Below, in pieces: positions 6,296 through 12,038 of a DNA stretch of 12,038 nt; within the stretch, counting starts at the first letter, position 1; each line of letters opens with the position of its first letter. Under the pieces are notes generated by a model that worked only from the letters and a program-made list of their open reading frames with translations, made no database searches and was not told the origin of the DNA. The stretch lies in assembly GCA_036510735.1 (NCBI GenBank), contig DATCDK010000115.1, positions 1-12,038 of the forward strand. Reading direction: 5' to 3'. Position numbers and translations under genes: made by a program. Source of the stretch: PALSA-607 sp036510735. Its GTDB lineage: Bacteria > Actinomycetota > Actinomycetes > Acidothermales > Acidothermaceae.

Positions 6296-7234
6296 TTAAT
6301 GGTTGAACAACGAGTGATAGGCCGAGATCGCGGCCGGTCCCATGACCACAATGAAGAGCGCAGGCAAGATACAGAAGATGAGCGGGAAGAGGATCTTCAC
6401 CGGTACCTTCTGCGCCATTTCTTCTGCGCGCTGGCTGCGCTTCACCCGCAAGTCCCTGGCCTGTACGCGCAACACGTTCGCGACCGGGATGCCGAACGTG
6501 TCCGCTTGCACCATCGCCGTGACGAAGCCACGTAGTTCCGCGACGTTCGTTCGGTCGGCGACGGCGCGCAAGGCATCGATTCGCGCCAACCCGATCTGCA
6601 TCTCCTGAAGCACCCGGAACAGCTCTTCGGCCAGCGGGCCCTGGGTATTGCGGGCAACCTGCGAGAGAGCCGCGTCGAATGGCAGCCCTGCCTCGACCGA
6701 GATCGTGAGCAGGTCCATCGAGTCAGGCAGATCGCGGCGGATCCGCTCGTTGCGGTTGTACGCCGTTTGATAGAGCACGAGGTCGGGCGCGAAGTAGCCG
6801 AGCGGGCCCAACAAGACGGTCACGCCCGCCGTCACCGCGAGGCCGCCACTCAGTGCCAACGGCACAGCAATGCCGATCGCCACTCCACAGACCAGACCGA
6901 TGACCTTGAACGCAAGGATGCGTTCGACGTCCCAGCCCGTCGGGTTTCCGGCAAGGTCGATGCGATGGCGCAGCTTCGACGCCTCATCGCGCGGGCTCAG
7001 TTGGCCGCCGAACCGGCTGAGGCGTCGCAGGACGGGGCCGAGCACCCGCTCGACGAATGGACGGTCGAGTTCACGCCGTACCTCGTCGCGCCGCGGGCTG
7101 AGGGCGTCGAGCGCGGCCAGCGACCGGTTGACCTGCTGGCGATCCGACGCCGTTGCGCCGAGCGCCATGATGAGGCCCACGATGCTGGCGAAGATCGCGA
7201 TCACCCCGCCCACAAGCAGCAGCTGCTCCGTCAC
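6296..7234 (-). CDS. tadC: Tad pilus inner-membrane platform protein TadC (T2SSF domain)
   Basis: This 312-residue protein has an N-terminal membrane segment (4-25), a basic cytoplasmic stretch, two segments around 107-148 and a T2SSF domain (about 165-300). The domain contains DLPDSMDLLTISVEAGLPFDAAL, the usual F-domain signature, and a last membrane segment at 280-300. With TadB it forms the platform on which the CpaF ATPase acts to extrude pilin. The start is the GTG at 7232-7234, one base after the tadB stop. GAGG six bases upstream lies within the last codons of tadB, so translation is coupled. The length is usual for TadC. Confidence 0.92.
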   Translation of the reverse strand: MTEQLLLVGGVIAIFASIVGLIMALGATASDRQQVNRSLAALDALSPRRDEVRRELDRPFVERVLGPVLRRLSRFGGQLSPRDEASKLRHRIDLAGNPTGWDVERILAFKVIGLVCGVAIGIAVPLALSGGLAVTAGVTVLLGPLGYFAPDLVLYQTAYNRNERIRRDLPDSMDLLTISVEAGLPFDAALSQVARNTQGPLAEELFRVLQEMQIGLARIDALRAVADRTNVAELRGFVTAMVQADTFGIPVANVLRVQARDLRVKRSQRAEEMAQKVPVKILFPLIFCILPALFIVVMGPAAISAYHSLFNH

Positions 7235-7235
7235 C

Positions 7236-9271
7236 TCATACCTCGACCTTCACAACGCGGCGTAACCAGAAGACGCCGGCAATCATCAACACGATCATGA
7301 CCCCGAGCAGCGTGACACCAAGCGGATCAGTGAAGAGCGGCTTGATGTACGTCGGGCGCACCAGGATCAGGTAGGTAGCGAAGATCGGTGGCAGTGCGCC
7401 CAGGATCCAGGCCGACAACCTGCCTTCGGCCGACAGGCCTCGGACCTGCCTGCGTAGTCGCTCGCGTTCGCGGATCGTCGCTGCCACAGTCGTCAGGATC
7501 TCGGCAAGGTTGCCGCCGACCTCGCGATGGATCCGGATCGCCATGACGATCCACGCAAAGTCTTGGCTGACCATCCGTGTCGAGATCCCTTCGAGCGCAT
7601 CCTCCACCGGCATGCCAAGGCGCGTCTCAACCAACGCCCGATTGAACTCGGTCGACATCGGTTGCGTGTCCTCGCGGACGACGGCATCCATGGCCTGCGC
7701 CAGCGAGTGACCGACCGAGATGCTGCCGGCGATCAGCTGCAGGGTGTCTGGCAATTGTTCAAGGAACGCCGTCGAGCGGCGACTCTCCCTCATGACCAAG
7801 TAGCCGATTGGTCCGCCAATGCCGATCAGGATGCCGAGAATGGCTGCGACGGCGGATCCGCCCCCCAGCAGAAGGAAAAGCAGGCCGAGGCCGACCGCGG
7901 ATCCGGCCTGGACGACGATCCATTCGGCCGGCTTCAGCGGCACCCCCGCAGCTTCGAGGCGTCGGCCGAGCCGTGCATCGAAGTCACGGGAGACGACTAA
8001 TCGGCCCGCGAGCTGAACCGCCGAGCGCGTGACCGAGCTGTCACCAAGTGCGGTCGGTTGCGGTTCTGCTCGCGTGGTGCGGCCGGCAAGTGTGTAGAAC
8101 GACAGGCGGCGCCGCATTCTCGTGTCGCGGGTGTCGAGCAGCCTCGCGTTGAACGCCAGCAGCACGAAGAGCGCGAGCAACCCGACGAAGACCGCCGCGA
8201 TGCCGATGACCAAGTAGGTATGGCTCCCGAGCGGGGTGATCGTCACCTTCTCCGGGCGCGGACTCGCTGCTGCAGCTGCTTTCGACGCGGTGCCGCCGGT
8301 AACCGTGGTGCTCGAAAGCTGATACGCCGCCGAGTCGGTGACAGTTGTGTTGCCCGCCTTCGCGGTGACCGCAACCGTGACACCCTGGCCGGCGAACTGC
8401 GGCGGAACCTGTGCGGTGATCAGGATCTCGGTGGAGATGTCCTGCGCTGCGCTGCGAAACGCTGGTGCGAACTCCGCGGCCTGCTGAGTCGCGAACAGCC
8501 GGCCGCCCGAGGCGGCCGTCAACTCTTGGAGTGGTGCGACCTGCGCCGCAGTTGTGCCTAGGGAGATCGCATCGACGACAGCGCCTGACAACTGCGCCGC
8601 AGACACGGCCTGGGCAAGAGACGCCTTGCTCGAGTCGTCGCGGCTACCGGCGAGCAAGACGATGGTGCGCGACCCCGTCGTCCCGACTGCCCTTTCGGCC
8701 ACCGATGTGGCGTCGTACAGCGCGGTCCCGCCGTTCGCGGCGAGGCCATTGATGTCTGCGGTGAGCGCTGCGCGGTCGACGGTCGGCGCTGCGACCAGCG
8801 CCGCGGTTGTCGAGGCTGTCACGAGCCCGACCTTCACGTCCGGCGGGACGGCCTTGAGAAACGCCAACGCTGCAGTTAAGGCGCCGGCTAGGCCGGCGCC
8901 TTTCATGCTGCTACTGGTATCGACAACGAGCACCGCAGTGCGGCTCGCTTCGGGGATTGCGCTCGCAGTCGTACTCCCGACCGCCATCGCTTTGCTGTCG
9001 ACCGGCGTGCCGTTGAGGAAAAGTCGCACCGATGTCAGGTCGACCGACTCACCAGCCGGCAGACCGATGGCGCTGAACGTGACGTCGAGTTGCCCGGGTT
9101 TGCTCGACTGGCTTTCAATCCGTCCGGTCGGCTGCACGGACGGGGTCGCCGCGCTTGCGGTGGGTGCAGGTGTTGCCGCCATTGCCGGCGAAATCGAGAG
9201 TGCGACCGGCCCCGCACCCAGCGCCAGCGCCGCGATACCGATCACTCCGGTCGCCCACGCGCCGGCGCGCT

Positions 9272-9275
<4 letters not shown>
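7236..9275 (-). CDS. tadB: VWA-TadB fusion: secreted von Willebrand A domain joined to Tad platform protein
   Basis: At 679 residues this is about twice a plain TadB. Residues 1-33 form a signal peptide ending AMA. Residues 60-110 resemble a small beta domain. A VWA domain follows (about 112-285) with VLVVDTSSSMKG (Asp119, Ser121, Ser123) and NGGTALYDAT (Thr184). Where most VWA domains have TDG, this one has LLAGSRDDS, so the third MIDAS aspartate is glycine 210. An extracellular linker leads to a membrane helix (353-376). The TadB part then has paired membrane segments (about 455-495), a T2SSF domain (about 505-640; LPDTLQLIAGSISVGHSL) and a final helix (652-671). VWA should lie outside the membrane and T2SSF inside. 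The ATG overlaps the cpaF stop as ATGA. The reading frame is continuous, and VWA-T2SSF fusions are known from actinobacterial annotation but, to my knowledge, not characterised. Confidence 0.93.
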
Positions 9276-10683
<1,408 letters not shown>

Positions 10684-10687
<4 letters not shown>

Positions 10688-11883
10688 GGCGTCTTCGACT
10701 TTCTCCGCAACAGCCCGCGCCGATCCGTTCGCAAGTTCGCTGCGATCGGGTCGGCCGCGCGCGCCAGCGGCAGCACGTAGTCGTCACCGAATTGCCGGAT
10801 GGCCATGCTGACCGGATGGCTCGGGTCGTCAAGCATGATCGGCACGCCACGGTTGATGGAGGCCGGCACGGCGCGCGACGACGGGATGTGCAAGGCGATG
10901 GGCACCCGCAACGTTTTCTCCACCTCCGACAGCGCAAGCCCGACCTTGGAGTCAGCGCGATTGAGCACGACTCGTAACCGCTCACGCGGATAATTGAGCA
11001 GGTCGAGCGTTTCGAGTGTGAGCTTGAGATTCTTCAGCGCGGGGATGTCGAGAGTCGCTAGCAATGCGATCACGTCGGACTGGTCGAATGCCGCCAACAC
11101 GTGGTCGGTAAACGCTGGCGGTGTGTCGACGACGACGAACGCAAATTCCTCTCGCAGCAACTGCAGGATCGTCGTGATCAGCGACGCCGGCACTGTCTCA
11201 GCGGAGCCTGGCTCGACCGGTGCGACCAACGCAGATAGGCCGGGCGAGTGCGGTGTCAACAACGCCGTGACCGCAGGCAGGTCGAGCGTTTCGAGTAGCG
11301 GTACAGCGTCGGCCAGCGTGTGTGCCGGGAACAGTTGCAGCACGATCGCAACGTCGCCAAAGTTCAGGTCGAGATCGACGAGACAGACTTCACGGCGCCC
11401 GCCGTCGGCGAGTGATGCGGCGAGATTGCTTGCCAGCGTGGTCTTTCCGCAGCCGCCCTTGGCCGAGAAAACAGTCACGACCACTCCGCGGCGGCCGTCT
11501 TCACCGTCGCCGTGCGAGGCGCGTTGACGCATCGCTGCTGCAACGTCACGAACCCGCCGGACCGCGTCGTTGACCCCCGCGAGGTTGCGTTCCTCGACGA
11601 CTTCGCGAATGCCGTTGCGCAACGCGTCAACAAGCAGGGGAGTGTCGATGCGCCGACGCACCAGAACGACGCCGAGGCTCGTGCGGGTGATCCGCATGCT
11701 GTCGCTCAGGTGGAACGCGGCGTCCTGGTCGACGGACGGGCCGAGGACGACGGCGTCCTCGCCGGGGTGTGCCTCAAGGTGGCGACGAAGGTCATCAAGT
11801 GTCTTCAGAACAAGCACGCCGGGCCCGAGTGCGGACCGCAACGTTTCTGCCCGGGTCGGGTCGGCTTCGACAATGACGCTCAT
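10684..11883 (-). CDS. cpaE: Tad localisation ATPase CpaE/TadZ (MinD/ParA family)
   Basis: This 399-residue protein has an N-terminal receiver-like domain (about 1-110) and a ParA/MinD ATPase (about 133-375). The deviant Walker A motif is FSAKGGCGKTT, with signature Lys142 and P-loop Lys147. EVCLVDLDLNFGDVAI and FVVVDTPPAF follow as the family's switch and Walker B regions. The strand that would carry the receiver phospho-acceptor reads AVVLGPSVD with no aspartate at the expected place, so it is probably a pseudo-receiver, as is usual in CpaE. The family recruits the Tad machine to a chosen cell site. The ATG overlaps the preceding cpaB stop as ATGA, and its stop overlaps cpaF. Confidence 0.93.
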
Positions 11884-12038
11884 GACTCGGCAGCGTTCGT
11901 GACGTTCGTTGCGTTCGTCGGCGGCAGTGAGGGGACTGAGGAGTTCGCGGTCAGCAACGTCAGATAAAGGCTGCCCGCCGACTGCGCGAAGATCAGCGTC
12001 TGGGCTTGCGCGGCCGTGACACCGAAGGTGACGACGTC
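11880..12038 (-). CDS. cpaB: Flp pilus assembly protein CpaB/RcpC, C-terminal end only
   Basis: From the right edge a frame encodes 52 residues and ends in a TGA that overlaps the cpaE ATG. The visible part reads DVVTFGVTAAQAQTLIFAQS, then GSLYLTLL, and a Ser/Thr/Pro/Asn-rich tail. It matches the conserved end of CpaB/RcpC (pattern VT-x-AVTPEQAE-x-L-x-x-A, then G-x-L-x-L-x-L), a membrane-anchored SAF-domain protein of the Tad apparatus. The SAF domain and start lie outside the window. The call rests on a short motif plus an ideal gene position. Confidence 0.78.
   Translation of the reverse strand, partial: DVVTFGVTAAQAQTLIFAQSAGSLYLTLLTANSSVPSLPPTNATNVTNAAES

Overview
The window is high-G+C DNA (roughly two thirds G+C by eye) from an actinobacterium. 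The main evidence is a PimB-type phosphatidylinositol-mannoside mannosyltransferase next to a RipA-like NlpC/P60 peptidoglycan hydrolase, GTG starts, a leaderless promoter, and an actinobacterial-style Tad/Flp pilus locus with no outer-membrane secretin in the visible part. The order NlpC/P60 then pimB resembles the mycobacterial Rv2190c-Rv2188c neighbourhood, but nothing here fixes a genus. No rRNA, tRNA, CRISPR array, insertion sequence or prophage is visible.

Left part, plus strand (1-2070): a 5'-truncated secreted C40 (NlpC/P60) peptidase with a coiled-coil N-terminus, a short tandem Pro-Val-Ala-Lys linker repeat and an intact Cys-His-Glu triad. A 47-base gap follows, then pimB, whose GTG start lies 6 bases after a TACGAT -10 box and so probably makes a leaderless mRNA.

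Right part, minus strand (2072-12038), in transcription order from the right edge: the C-terminal end of CpaB/RcpC, CpaE/TadZ, CpaF/TadA, a VWA-TadB fusion, TadC, a membrane GAF histidine kinase, a NarL-type response regulator, the Flp pilin and a polytopic GT-C-like membrane protein. Overlaps or gaps from the CpaB end to the response regulator are -4, -4, -4, +1, +9 and +32 bases, so this block looks like one translationally coupled operon. A 206-base leader then precedes flp, which is followed after 8 bases by the membrane protein. The membrane protein converges on pimB with one base between the stop codons.

How the genes may work together: CpaE places the machine, CpaF powers it, TadB and TadC form the inner-membrane platform, CpaB belongs to the assembly apparatus and Flp is the fibre subunit. 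The two-component pair encoded between the machine and the pilin is a plausible regulator of it. The most unusual points are a secreted VWA domain fused to TadB in which the usual third MIDAS aspartate is glycine, a pilin leader rich in potential RNA structure with a long-range stem abutting the Shine-Dalgarno sequence, and a possible GT-C transferase gene directly after the pilin. Prepilin peptidase, TadE/F/G and most of CpaB are not in this window.
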